Part shown: positions 24,328 through 32,628 of the stretch, in pieces
Numbering within the stretch: the stretch's first letter is position 1
Layout of the letters: each line of letters starts with the position of its first letter
Source: Achromobacter marplatensis
Lineage (GTDB): Bacteria; Pseudomonadota; Gammaproteobacteria; Burkholderiales; Burkholderiaceae_B
DNA length: 64,000 nt
Direction of reading: 5' to 3'
NCBI RefSeq assembly: GCF_002209535.1
Contig: NZ_NJIG01000006.1
Span: forward strand, 372,001-436,000
Notes under the pieces: generated by a model
The model's database searches: none
Seen by the model: the letters and a program-made list of their open reading frames with translations, nothing else
What the model was told of the DNA's origin: nothing
Made by a program: the position numbers and the translations under genes

Positions 24328-24933
24328 TCACGCGCGGATCCAGCCCCGCGCGATCGGCAGGGCCAGCAGCTTGCGGTAGATGCCCTGCACGATACGCGTC
24401 AGGGGCGCGCCGACGCGGTTCCATACCGGGACGGCCACGCCGGCCGCAAGCGGCGCCAGGATCAGGCCGCCTGCGATATCCAGCGGGAAATGCACGCCCA
24501 GGTAGACGCGCGAGGTGCCAACCACGGCGGCGGCCAGCAGCGTCGCCCAGCCCCATCCCGCCCAGCGCCGGTCAAAGATCAGCGCGCACGCGAAGGTGGC
24601 GATGATGATGGTGTGATTGCTGGGGAACGACGACGTCGCCTTGTGCGGGAAGAAAGCCTGCCCCAGGCCGATGGCGAAGGGGCGCGGATGCGGCCACAGC
24701 GCGCCGCAGATGTAGCTGGCGAACAGCGCCACGGCGATGCTCGCCAACACCTTCAGCGCCAGATTGCGTTGCGCTTCGCCGCCCCAGAGCCACAGCGCGG
24801 CCAGCGCTCCGGGCACCAGCAGGATGAGCTGGTTGGCCACCAGCATGGCGGCATGGATCCGCCAGATCGGGGTGGCCGGGTCGGCGTTGATCAGAAGAAA
24901 AAGGGACTGGTTCAGCGGTTCCAGGAAATCCAT
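24328..24933 (-). CDS. PAP2-family phosphatase, probably undecaprenyl-diphosphatase (BcrC-like)
   Basis: Membrane protein of 201 residues with five to six helices. The three phosphatase motifs are present: the HPRP end of motif 1 (LWPHPRPF), PSNHT as motif 2, and SRVYLGVHFPLDIAGG as motif 3 with the catalytic His. BcrC-type enzymes recycle undecaprenyl pyrophosphate for cell-wall synthesis and can give bacitracin tolerance. The gene converges with the Bug gene, with nine bases between stops. Confidence 0.82.
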   Translation of the reverse strand: MDFLEPLNQSLFLLINADPATPIWRIHAAMLVANQLILLVPGALAALWLWGGEAQRNLALKVLASIAVALFASYICGALWPHPRPFAIGLGQAFFPHKATSSFPSNHTIIIATFACALIFDRRWAGWGWATLLAAAVVGTSRVYLGVHFPLDIAGGLILAPLAAGVAVPVWNRVGAPLTRIVQGIYRKLLALPIARGWIRA

Positions 24934-25023
24934 GACACGTCATCGCGGCGTAATAATCAATAGCCGCGATGGTAAAGAGGTTTCCCGTCAGTCCGCTTAC
25001 AAAATGCGCCGGAGTACGCGCTT

Positions 25024-25452
25024 TTACTTCTGGATGCGTTTGCCGTCGGCGTTGATGACGAGTTCGCCGTCTTCCTTCGTGAATGCGCCTTGCTGGGGCG
25101 CTGGCAGGATGTCCAGCACCAGTTCGCTGGGGCGGCACAGGCGGGCGCCCAGCGGCGTGGTCACGAAGGGGCGGTTCAGCAGGATGGGGTGCTGCTCGAT
25201 CGCGTCCAGGAGCGCGTCGTCCGATAGAGACGTATCGTCCAGGCCCAATTCCAGGTAGGGCGTGCCCTTTTCACGCAGCGCGTCGCGCACGCTGATGCCC
25301 GCCTGCTTGAACAGCGCCTTCAGCGTGGCGCGCGAGGGCGGCGTTTCGAGGTACAGCACCACCTGCGGCTCGATGCCCGCGTTGCGGATCATGGCCAGCG
25401 TATTGCGGGACGTGCCGCACTTGGGGTTGTGATAGATGGTTACATCGGACAT
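25024..25452 (-). CDS. arsC: Arsenate reductase, glutaredoxin-dependent
   Basis: Cytoplasmic protein of 142 residues. The active Cys lies in YHNPKCGTSRNTL near residue 12, and the arginine-containing LLNRPFV segment and the GARLCRPSE part are as in ArsC/YffB proteins. ATG 25452 is selected; the upstream frame continues but is not protein-like. No arsB or arsR is adjacent, so the gene stands alone and may be a general ArsC-family reductase. Confidence 0.85.
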   Translation of the reverse strand: MSDVTIYHNPKCGTSRNTLAMIRNAGIEPQVVLYLETPPSRATLKALFKQAGISVRDALREKGTPYLELGLDDTSLSDDALLDAIEQHPILLNRPFVTTPLGARLCRPSELVLDILPAPQQGAFTKEDGELVINADGKRIQK

Positions 25453-25516
25453 GGGGGCTCCTTGGTGCGGGGTTTCGTCTGCAAGACGGTGAGCATAGTG
25501 CATCCGGCGCGCGCCT

Positions 25517-27055
25517 TCAGGCGCGCAGCTTCCTGCCCAGCCGGCGCCAGCCGATGACCACACCCGTGAGGCTCAACGCGGCGCCGCCCAGGCTCAGGAA
25601 GATCAGCAGCGCATCCCACAGCGGGCGGCGCGACAGCAGGCCCGTCCAGTCCCAGCTATGCAGGAAGGCGAACAGCCAGCGGCTTGCGCGGTTGCTGCGG
25701 TCCTGGCGGCCCTGGATCAGGCCGGTGTGCGGATCCAGGTAGACCCACGTGGCCTGCGGGTTGTCGTAGACCAGGCGCCAGACAGGCAGGGGTTTTTCGA
25801 TATGGCCCAGCATGGCGTGTTCGTCGCGCGCGTAGTAATAGAGGTCATAGGCGCGCAACACCTGCACCTCGCGCAGCGCGGCGCCCGGCAGCAACTGCGC
25901 GGCCGCCTGGCGCAGGTCCGCCTCGTTGAAGGCATGGGGCGTTGCCTGGGTGGCCGACAGCACCTGCGGCGCACCCGCCGGGCCGCGCGCCAGCACCACG
26001 TCCTGCCCGGCGGCGCGGGTCCAGCTGAGTTCGCGCGGCGCGGCGGGCAAGGCGGCGATCAAGGCCTGGGGCGAGGCCAGCGGTGCGCCCGCCGCCGCGC
26101 CGGCGTAGGCCGCGCGGTCCAACGGCGCCGCGGTGCTGGTGAAGAGTTTCCACGGATTCATCGACATCAGCCCGCTGAAGATCCAGGTGATGGTGATGAG
26201 GGCGAACAGCAAGCCGCTGATGTGATGCCAGCGCATCATGCTCTCGCGGTAGGGCGAACGGCTGCCGCTGGCGTAGGGCCGTGAAAAACGCCAGCGCAGG
26301 ATGCCCACGACGGTGCCCGTCAGCGCCACCAGCACGCCCGCCACCGACAGCCACACCACGATGTCGTGCCACCAAGGGTCCAGCGCATTGCCGCGAAACG
26401 GATACAACCAGTGGATCCACGCGCCCGCATAGTTCCAGGCGCGTTCGTTGAATGTGGCGTCCAGCACCACGGCACCCGTCGCCGACGAGATATACAACCG
26501 CGTCCGGTCTGGATCGTCCATGTCCACGCGATGCAGCGGCCGGTGCGGCTTGAGGGCGCCGGAGTGCGTGTACACGTCTTCCACCACGGTGCCCTGGTAG
26601 TGCGCGGCGTACTGGCCGCCGAACCAGGCCATGGCGGTGGCCCGCGCGACCTCGGCATCGGCCGGCGGCAGCAGGGCGCCCGTGGCGGCGTCCACGATCC
26701 GGGGCGCGTCGCGCATGCCACCGGCGACGGCGTAGACCGGCGCGCCGCCACGGGTGGCGGCCAGGCTCAGGCCGGAGGCGTTGTGGGCGTCGGCGCCTGC
26801 CGCCGCCAGCGCCTGGGCGGGCGTGACGGCGATGGCGGCGGCATCCAGCGGCGCCAGGTGCGTCAGGCGCTCCTGCGGCGTCAGTTTGGGATAACCCACG
26901 TACATCATCACCACGCCGCTTACGAACCACATGGCGAAGAACAGGCACAGCACGATGCCGGCCCAGCGGTGGATCAGGTACAGCCAGCGCTTGGCGCGGG
27001 CGGATAGCGGCGGGCTGGCGGGACGGCCGGGCGGACGGGTCAAGGTGGCGCGCAT
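25517..27055 (-). CDS. PepSY-associated membrane protein (iron-uptake reductase-like)
   Basis: Inner-membrane protein of 512 residues with four or five helices and two periplasmic PepSY-type regions. The first helix is YLIHRWAGIVLCLFFAMWFVSG, whose conserved His could be a haem ligand, and a later WHHISGLLFALITITWIFSG helix has more His. Such proteins often follow TonB siderophore receptors and are thought to reduce or release siderophore iron. Here it starts 20 bp after the receptor stop, so the two form an operon. Confidence 0.85.
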   Translation of the reverse strand: MRATLTRPPGRPASPPLSARAKRWLYLIHRWAGIVLCLFFAMWFVSGVVMMYVGYPKLTPQERLTHLAPLDAAAIAVTPAQALAAAGADAHNASGLSLAATRGGAPVYAVAGGMRDAPRIVDAATGALLPPADAEVARATAMAWFGGQYAAHYQGTVVEDVYTHSGALKPHRPLHRVDMDDPDRTRLYISSATGAVVLDATFNERAWNYAGAWIHWLYPFRGNALDPWWHDIVVWLSVAGVLVALTGTVVGILRWRFSRPYASGSRSPYRESMMRWHHISGLLFALITITWIFSGLMSMNPWKLFTSTAAPLDRAAYAGAAAGAPLASPQALIAALPAAPRELSWTRAAGQDVVLARGPAGAPQVLSATQATPHAFNEADLRQAAAQLLPGAALREVQVLRAYDLYYYARDEHAMLGHIEKPLPVWRLVYDNPQATWVYLDPHTGLIQGRQDRSNRASRWLFAFLHSWDWTGLLSRRPLWDALLIFLSLGGAALSLTGVVIGWRRLGRKLRA

Positions 27056-27075
27056 GGCATCTCCATTTCCGCGGG

Positions 27076-29277
27076 TCAGAATCGCGCCTGCAGCACCAGT
27101 TCCACCGAGCGCGGCGCGCCCAGGTAGAACATGGTGGGGGTCGCGTTCGCGGCGTAGACCTTGTCGGTCAGGTTGCGCACGCGGGCCGTCACGTTCAGGT
27201 TGCGGTTGATCCGGTGGGACAGCGCGGCGTCGAACACCGTGTAGGACGGCGCCCAGACCGTGTTCGCGGCGTCCGCGTAGGTGCGGCCCACGTAGCGCGC
27301 CGCCACGCTGGCGTTCCAGTCGGGCACGAAGGCGTAATCCAGCCAGACGTTGGCCAGGCGCCGGGGCGTGTTGGTCGGCACATTGCCATTGCGCGAGACC
27401 GCGACGCCGCCCACCGATTGCGAGAAATCGTCGTACTTCGGATCCACGAACGCCACGTTGCCTTGCAGGGATAGCTTGGGCGTCAACTGCAGGCCGCCGG
27501 CCAATTCGATGCCGCGCGCCGACTGCGCGCCGACGGGCACGCTGACGCCGGGGTTGTCCGGGTCGGACGTGGCCATGTTCTTGCGCTTGATCTCATAGAC
27601 CGACACGGTGGCCGAACCGCGGCCGTCCCAGAAGTTGAACTTGCCGCCCACTTCGGCTTGCGTGCCCGTGGTGAGCTTGTCGTTGTTCAGCACGTCGGCG
27701 AATGACGCGGTGGCCAGCAGGCCCGACGGGGGATCCGCCGCCGTGGCGTATTGCGCGTACAGCGAGGCCTCGGGGGTGACCTCCCAGTTCACGCCCAGGC
27801 GCCCGGTCAGGGGCGAGTATCGGCGCGACGCGCTGGCGGGCGACGCTGCCGTGACGGCGCGGCGGTTGGTTAAATCCAGGTCGATGAAGTCCTTGCGCAG
27901 GGCCGACACGATCGCCACGCCGGGCAGCACTTCGGTGCGGTTCTCCAACGTGAGGGCGACTGTACGGATGCGGTTGTCGCGGTCGGCGCGGTGGCCACGC
28001 GTCATGCCGGGGATGTCGTAGAAATCACCGGGGGAAAAGTCGTACGGGTCCACGGCGTCCACCTGGCCGGGCAGGCTGGTGGGATAGCGGGTGATCTTGT
28101 TCTGGCTGATGTCGGCGCCGAACGACCAGTCGCTGGGCAGGCCGGCAAGCGTCGAACGGACGACGCCTTCCACGCGGTTGCCCACCAGGCTTTGCTCGTG
28201 GCGCTGCAACAGCGCGCCAGACCGCAGCACCAGGCTGTTGTCGCCATTGAAGCGATAGTTCTCCAGATTGCGGAAATCGCGCTCGGCGCGGTAGTAGTAC
28301 AGCGTGTTCTTGAGCGTGAGGTTCGAGCCGGCGCGCCATTCGGTCATGGACCGCGCCCACAGCACGGACTGCTCGTACAGGCCGTCGTTGACGTTGTAGT
28401 TCTTGAACCGAGTGCCGTCCAGGATGCGGCCGGCGCCCTGCACTACGCCGCGGGCGTCGGCTTTCAGCGGCGTGCCCCAGTAGGGGCGGTCGACCTGTTC
28501 GCGCTGGTACTCGAAGGCGAAGGTCTGGGTCACGTCGTCGCCCAGGTCGGACAGCAGCGAGGCGGCGATCTGGCTGGCGCGGGAATGGTTGCCGTCGACC
28601 CAGCCGTGGCTCGATCCGGTGTTGGCGTCGATGCGCAGGTAGTGGCCGCGGCCGCCGGGGTCGCCAGCCAGTTGCTGGTTCAATCCCGCCGAGATCTGGC
28701 GGCTGTCGAACGAGCCCAGCCGGAACTGGCCGTCGTAGAAGGTGTCGCGCTGGGGCAGCTTGGTCACGTAGTTGATTGCGCCGCCGACCGCGCCCGCGCC
28801 GAACAGGAAGGTCGAGGGGCCGCCGATGGCTTCGACGCGATCGTAGATCCAGCTGTCCACCGGACGCCCGGCAACCGAGTCGTACTGCACCGAGATGCCG
28901 TTGAACAATTGCGTGACCTGGCCGCCGGAAAAGCCCCGGTAGCTGACGGCGCCGGCGTTGCCGGGGGGCGACGCGTTGTCCACGCCGGGGATGCCGCGCG
29001 CGATGTCCTGCGTGTTCAGCGATCCGCGCGCGTCGATCTGCTCGCGCGAGATCACCGTGACGCTGGCCGGCGTTTCGCGCAGGGTGAGCCCCAGGCGGCT
29101 GCCGGTGCTGTCGCGGACGTCCAGGTCGATCGGGCCGTTGGGGGCGGGGTCGGCCTGGCCGGCGCCGTAGACGGTGGTGGGGGCCAGCGTTTCCACGGCA
29201 GGTTCGGTGGTCAGGGCCTGGGCAGAGCCGCTGGCAAGCGCGCCGAGCAGCAGGGTGTAGCGAGTGGTCTTTTTCAT
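27076..29277 (-). CDS. TonB-dependent siderophore receptor
   Basis: Outer-membrane receptor of 733 residues with a signal peptide (MKKTTRYTLLLGALASGSAQA). The plug has RETPASVTVISREQIDARGS and GAGAVGGAINYVTKLP; the barrel ends in VELVLQARF with a terminal Phe. There is no STN signalling domain, so it is not a transducer like the haem receptor. The family (FhuA/FcuA-like) imports ferric siderophores; which one is not readable. The DUF2946 gene lies upstream and the PepSY gene downstream, all on one strand. No clear Fur box was found near its start. Confidence 0.88.
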   Translation of the reverse strand: MKKTTRYTLLLGALASGSAQALTTEPAVETLAPTTVYGAGQADPAPNGPIDLDVRDSTGSRLGLTLRETPASVTVISREQIDARGSLNTQDIARGIPGVDNASPPGNAGAVSYRGFSGGQVTQLFNGISVQYDSVAGRPVDSWIYDRVEAIGGPSTFLFGAGAVGGAINYVTKLPQRDTFYDGQFRLGSFDSRQISAGLNQQLAGDPGGRGHYLRIDANTGSSHGWVDGNHSRASQIAASLLSDLGDDVTQTFAFEYQREQVDRPYWGTPLKADARGVVQGAGRILDGTRFKNYNVNDGLYEQSVLWARSMTEWRAGSNLTLKNTLYYYRAERDFRNLENYRFNGDNSLVLRSGALLQRHEQSLVGNRVEGVVRSTLAGLPSDWSFGADISQNKITRYPTSLPGQVDAVDPYDFSPGDFYDIPGMTRGHRADRDNRIRTVALTLENRTEVLPGVAIVSALRKDFIDLDLTNRRAVTAASPASASRRYSPLTGRLGVNWEVTPEASLYAQYATAADPPSGLLATASFADVLNNDKLTTGTQAEVGGKFNFWDGRGSATVSVYEIKRKNMATSDPDNPGVSVPVGAQSARGIELAGGLQLTPKLSLQGNVAFVDPKYDDFSQSVGGVAVSRNGNVPTNTPRRLANVWLDYAFVPDWNASVAARYVGRTYADAANTVWAPSYTVFDAALSHRINRNLNVTARVRNLTDKVYAANATPTMFYLGAPRSVELVLQARF

Positions 29278-29371
29278 GTCTGGAACCGGGGGACCGGCCA
29301 GGCGCCCGGTACGCCGCCTGGGACAGGCGGGGCACGACGGATCACAAGGCGGGTCGCAAGGGTCGGGGTGA

Positions 29372-29415
29372 CGGCACGCGAGCGAGCGCGCAAAGCGCGC
29401 GGGGGCAACGTGCCG
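29372..29415 (-). other. Two-step hairpin between the DUF2946 and receptor genes
   Basis: CGGCACG/CGTGCCG forms an outer stem and GCGCGC-AAA-GCGCGC an inner one. It lies within the 197-bp gap between the two genes and has no T-tract, so it may protect or process the mRNA rather than stop transcription. Confidence 0.4.
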
Positions 29416-29474
29416 ACGGCGAAGGCGGGCAGACGCGGACAGATACCGCCATCAGGCGGCAGAGCGGCGCCGGC

Positions 29475-29888
29475 TTAGTTCGCGGGCGGTGCGCGCGGCT
29501 GGGCCGCGCTCCAGGCATGAAGGGGATTGGCCGCCAGGAAGAACAGCGGCGGGTAGGTGATGGCGCGGCCGACGGGGGCGGGCACCACGGGCACGGGCGC
29601 GGGCAGGATGCCCACGTCGGCCTGAGGGTTGCGGCAAAGCGGGCAATGGTGGCCGTCGCCATGGGCGTCGGCCTGCGTGTCGCCGCTGCCGTCGTGCGGC
29701 ACTTCCAGCGTCAGGGTGGACGGCGCTTCGCCTTCGCTGGCGCAGTAGTCGACGCTGATGCGGTGGGCGTGGTGGCCGCCCGGAGACAGGCTCAGGGCAT
29801 GTGCAAGCGACGGCGCCAACGACGCCCACAGGATCGCGGCAAGCGCGATCCACAAGGTGGGGCGGGTCAGGAAGGAAGCGAAGCACAT
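29475..29888 (-). CDS. DUF2946 family protein
   Basis: Protein of 137 residues with an N-terminal hydrophobic helix (LWIALAAILWASLAPSLAHA), a central His/Asp-rich stretch and the family's HHCPLC motif near residue 83. DUF2946 proteins are small exported or membrane-anchored proteins often found beside TonB receptors and copper/iron genes; a metal-binding role is plausible but not shown. It is the first gene of a possible operon with the siderophore receptor and the PepSY protein. A TATAAT box sits nine bases upstream of its ATG, with no Shine-Dalgarno between. Confidence 0.75.
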   Translation of the reverse strand: MCFASFLTRPTLWIALAAILWASLAPSLAHALSLSPGGHHAHRISVDYCASEGEAPSTLTLEVPHDGSGDTQADAHGDGHHCPLCRNPQADVGILPAPVPVVPAPVGRAITYPPLFFLAANPLHAWSAAQPRAPPAN

Positions 29889-29896
29889 GGAGCCGG

Positions 29897-29902
29897 ATTA
29901 TA
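29897..29902 (-). promoter_or_regulatory. Consensus -10 box almost touching the DUF2946 start
   Basis: TATAAT on the minus strand ends eight bases before the ATG at 29888. Transcription would start one or two bases before the codon, giving a nearly leaderless mRNA. No good -35 was found, so it could be chance. Confidence 0.35.
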
Positions 29903-29964
29903 TCGGAGCAGATCGGCGGTCCGCACGCGAAATCCCGGCCCGCCTGCGGCATTTCGCCGCAGGC

Positions 29965-30663
29965 TCAGACCGACAGGTGCCGCCGCACGTCTGCGCCGTC
30001 GATGGCGCTGCGGTCGCCGCTGGCCACCACTTCGCCGCGTGACAGGACGACGAACTGGTCCGCCAGCTCGCGGGCGAAATCGAAATATTGCTCGCACAGC
30101 AGGATGGCGATGTCGCCGCGTTGGCGCAGCATGTGGATCACCCGGGCGATGTCCTTGATGATGGACGGCTGGATGCCTTCGGTGGGTTCGTCCAGGATGA
30201 TGAGCTTGGGTTCGGCCACCAGCGCCCGCGCGATCGCCAGCTGTTGCTGCTGCCCGCCGGACAGGTCGCCGCCGCGCCGCGACAGCATGCTTTTCAGCAC
30301 CGGAAAGAGCTCGAACACTTCTTCCTTGATGCGGCGCGCCCGCGACGCCGGCCGGGTCGCCATGCCCATCAGGATGTTTTCCTCGACGGTCAGCCGGGCG
30401 AAGATGTCGCGGCCCTGCGGCACATAGGCCATGCCGCGCGCGGCGCGCTGGTGGGGCGCCAGGCGCGTGATGTCCGCGCCGTCGAACGCGATGCCGCCGC
30501 TGGCGACCGGCAGCACCCCCATCACGCATTTCAGCAGCGTGGTCTTGCCCACGCCATTGCGGCCCAGCAATGCCAGGCACTCGCCCTGGCGTACCGACAG
30601 CGATACGCCGCGCAGCGTGTGGCTGCCGCCGTAGTATTGGTTGATCGTGCTTACGTCCAGCAT
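29965..30663 (-). CDS. urtE: Urea ABC transporter ATP-binding subunit UrtE
   Basis: ATPase of 232 residues of the LivF type. Walker A is GRNGVGKTT, the signature is LSGGQQQQLAIARAL, Walker B is LIILDEPTEGIQP, and the CEQYFDFARELAD tail is specific to UrtE. It energises urea import with UrtD. It begins one base after the urtD stop and is the last gene of the urtABCDE operon. Confidence 0.93.
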   Translation of the reverse strand: MLDVSTINQYYGGSHTLRGVSLSVRQGECLALLGRNGVGKTTLLKCVMGVLPVASGGIAFDGADITRLAPHQRAARGMAYVPQGRDIFARLTVEENILMGMATRPASRARRIKEEVFELFPVLKSMLSRRGGDLSGGQQQQLAIARALVAEPKLIILDEPTEGIQPSIIKDIARVIHMLRQRGDIAILLCEQYFDFARELADQFVVLSRGEVVASGDRSAIDGADVRRHLSV

Positions 30664-30664
30664 C

Positions 30665-31504
30665 TCAGCGCCCCAGATAGACTTCGATCACGCGCGGGTC
30701 GGCCTGCACCTTGCTCATCGGCCCTTCGGCCAGCACCGAGCCTTCATGCAGCACCGTCACTTTGCCGTCGCCCGCGATCTGGTTGACGAAATCCATATCG
30801 TGTTCGACCACCATCAGCGAATGCCGTCCGCGCAATTCGTTCAGCAGTTCGCCGGTGCGTTCGGTCTCGGCGTCGGTCATGCCCGCCACGGGTTCGTCCA
30901 GCAGCAGCAACTGGGGTTCCTGCATCAGCAGCATGCCGATCTCCAGCCATTGCTTCTGGCCATGCGACAGCAGGCCGGCGGGCCGCCACACCTCGGGCCG
31001 CAGCCGGATCAGGTCCAGCGTTTCGCCGATCTTGTCGGCCTGTTCGCCGGTCAGCCGCGAGAACAGCGTGGGCCGCACGCGCTTGTCGGTTTTCATCGCC
31101 AGTTCCAGGTTTTCGAACACGGTGTGCTGTTCGAACACCGTGGGCCGCTGGAACTTGCGGCCGATGCCCGCATGCGCGATCTGCGCCTCGTTCAAGGTCG
31201 CAAGGTCGATGCTCTGGCCGAAGAAGGCGGTGCCCGCCGTTGGCCGCGTCTTGCCGGTGATGACGTCCATCATCGTGGTCTTGCCCGCGCCGTTGGGGCC
31301 GATGATGCAGCGCAGTTCGCCCACGCCGATGTCCAGCGTCAGGTCGTTCAGCGCCTTGAATCCGTCGAAGCTGACGGTGATGCCTTCCAGGTACAGGATG
31401 GCGCCGTGGCTGGTATCCAGGCCTTTGGGGCTGACGCGGCCGTATCCGGCTTCGCCGCTGGGGCCGCCGTCCAGCATGGCGGATTCGGTGTGCGTGCTGG
31501 TCAT
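30665..31504 (-). CDS. urtD: Urea ABC transporter ATP-binding subunit UrtD
   Basis: ATPase of 279 residues of the LivG type, with about 35 extra N-terminal residues before LYLEGITVSFDGFKALNDL. Walker A is GPNGAGKTT, the signature is LSHGQKQWLEIGMLL and Walker B is LLLLDEPVAGMTD. The start at 31504 overlaps the urtC stop (ATGA). Pairs with UrtE to drive UrtBC. Confidence 0.92.
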   Translation of the reverse strand: MTSTHTESAMLDGGPSGEAGYGRVSPKGLDTSHGAILYLEGITVSFDGFKALNDLTLDIGVGELRCIIGPNGAGKTTMMDVITGKTRPTAGTAFFGQSIDLATLNEAQIAHAGIGRKFQRPTVFEQHTVFENLELAMKTDKRVRPTLFSRLTGEQADKIGETLDLIRLRPEVWRPAGLLSHGQKQWLEIGMLLMQEPQLLLLDEPVAGMTDAETERTGELLNELRGRHSLMVVEHDMDFVNQIAGDGKVTVLHEGSVLAEGPMSKVQADPRVIEVYLGR

Positions 31505-32628
31505 GCCTTGTTCTCCTGGAAGCGGGCCGCCACGCGGCGGGCCAGGCCGACGATGCCGGTGGGCAGGAACAGCGTCACCAGCACGAAGATCAGGCCCAGC
31601 GCGTACAGCCAGTACTCGGGCAGCACGCTGGTGAACCAGGTCTTCAAGCCATTGACCGCGCCCGCGCCGATGATGGGGCCGATCAAGGTGCCGCGCCCGC
31701 CGGTGGCCACCCAGATCACCATTTCGATGGAGGTCTCGGTGGACATCTCGCTGGGGTTGATGATGCCCACCTGGGGCACGTACAAGGCCCCCGCGATGCC
31801 GCACAGCACGGCCGACAAGGTCCAGACGAAGAGCTTGAATCCCAGCGGGTCGTAACCGATGAAGCGCAGCCGGCTTTCGGCGTCGCGCACGGCGGTCAGC
31901 ACGCGGCCCAGCTTGGATTGCGTGACCATGCGTGCCACGACCAAGGCGCCTGCCAGCGCCGCCAGCGTGATCCAGTACAGCGTGGCACGCGTGCCGGGCG
32001 CCGTGATGTCGAAGCCCAGGATGCGCTTGAAGTCGGTAAAGCCATTGTTGCCGCCGAAGCCCGTGTCGTTGCGGAAGAACAGCAGCATGGCGGCGAACGT
32101 CAGCGCCTGCGTGATGATCGAGAAATACACGCCCTTGATGCGCGAGCGGAAGGCGAAGTAGCCGAAGACGAACGCCAGCACGCCCGGCACCAGCACCACC
32201 AGCAGCATGGCGTACCAGAAGTGCTCGGTGAAGGACCAGTACCAGGGGTAGCGCTTCCAGTCCAGGAACACCATGAAGTCGGGCAGGTTGCTTTGGTAGA
32301 CGCCGTCGCGGCCGATGGCGCGCATCAGGTACATGCCGTGCGCATAGCCGCCCAGCGCGAAGAACAGGCCGTGGCCCAGCGACAGGATGCCGGCGTAGCC
32401 CCACACCAGGTCCAACGCCAGCGCGGCCATCGCGTAGCACATGAACTTGCCCAGCAGCGCCACGGCATAGGCTGACACGTGCAACGCGTGTCCGGGCGGG
32501 AAGACGAGGTTCAAGAGGGGCAGCAACGCAAGCAGCGCCACGGCCACGGCCAGCGCCGTCCAGACGCGGCCCGAGAACAGGGGGCGTCGGGCCAGCAGGT
32601 TCAGATCGGTCAGCGCGGTCTGTTTCAT
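31501..32628 (-). CDS. urtC: Urea ABC transporter permease UrtC
   Basis: Inner-membrane permease of 375 residues related to LivM, with about ten helices. Family segments include YAGILSLGHGLFFALGGYAHGMYLMR and the NNGFTDFKRILGF loop that is characteristic of UrtC. It forms the channel with UrtB. Start and stop overlap neighbours by four bases on both sides, so translation is coupled along the operon. Confidence 0.93.
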   Translation of the reverse strand: MKQTALTDLNLLARRPLFSGRVWTALAVAVALLALLPLLNLVFPPGHALHVSAYAVALLGKFMCYAMAALALDLVWGYAGILSLGHGLFFALGGYAHGMYLMRAIGRDGVYQSNLPDFMVFLDWKRYPWYWSFTEHFWYAMLLVVLVPGVLAFVFGYFAFRSRIKGVYFSIITQALTFAAMLLFFRNDTGFGGNNGFTDFKRILGFDITAPGTRATLYWITLAALAGALVVARMVTQSKLGRVLTAVRDAESRLRFIGYDPLGFKLFVWTLSAVLCGIAGALYVPQVGIINPSEMSTETSIEMVIWVATGGRGTLIGPIIGAGAVNGLKTWFTSVLPEYWLYALGLIFVLVTLFLPTGIVGLARRVAARFQENKA

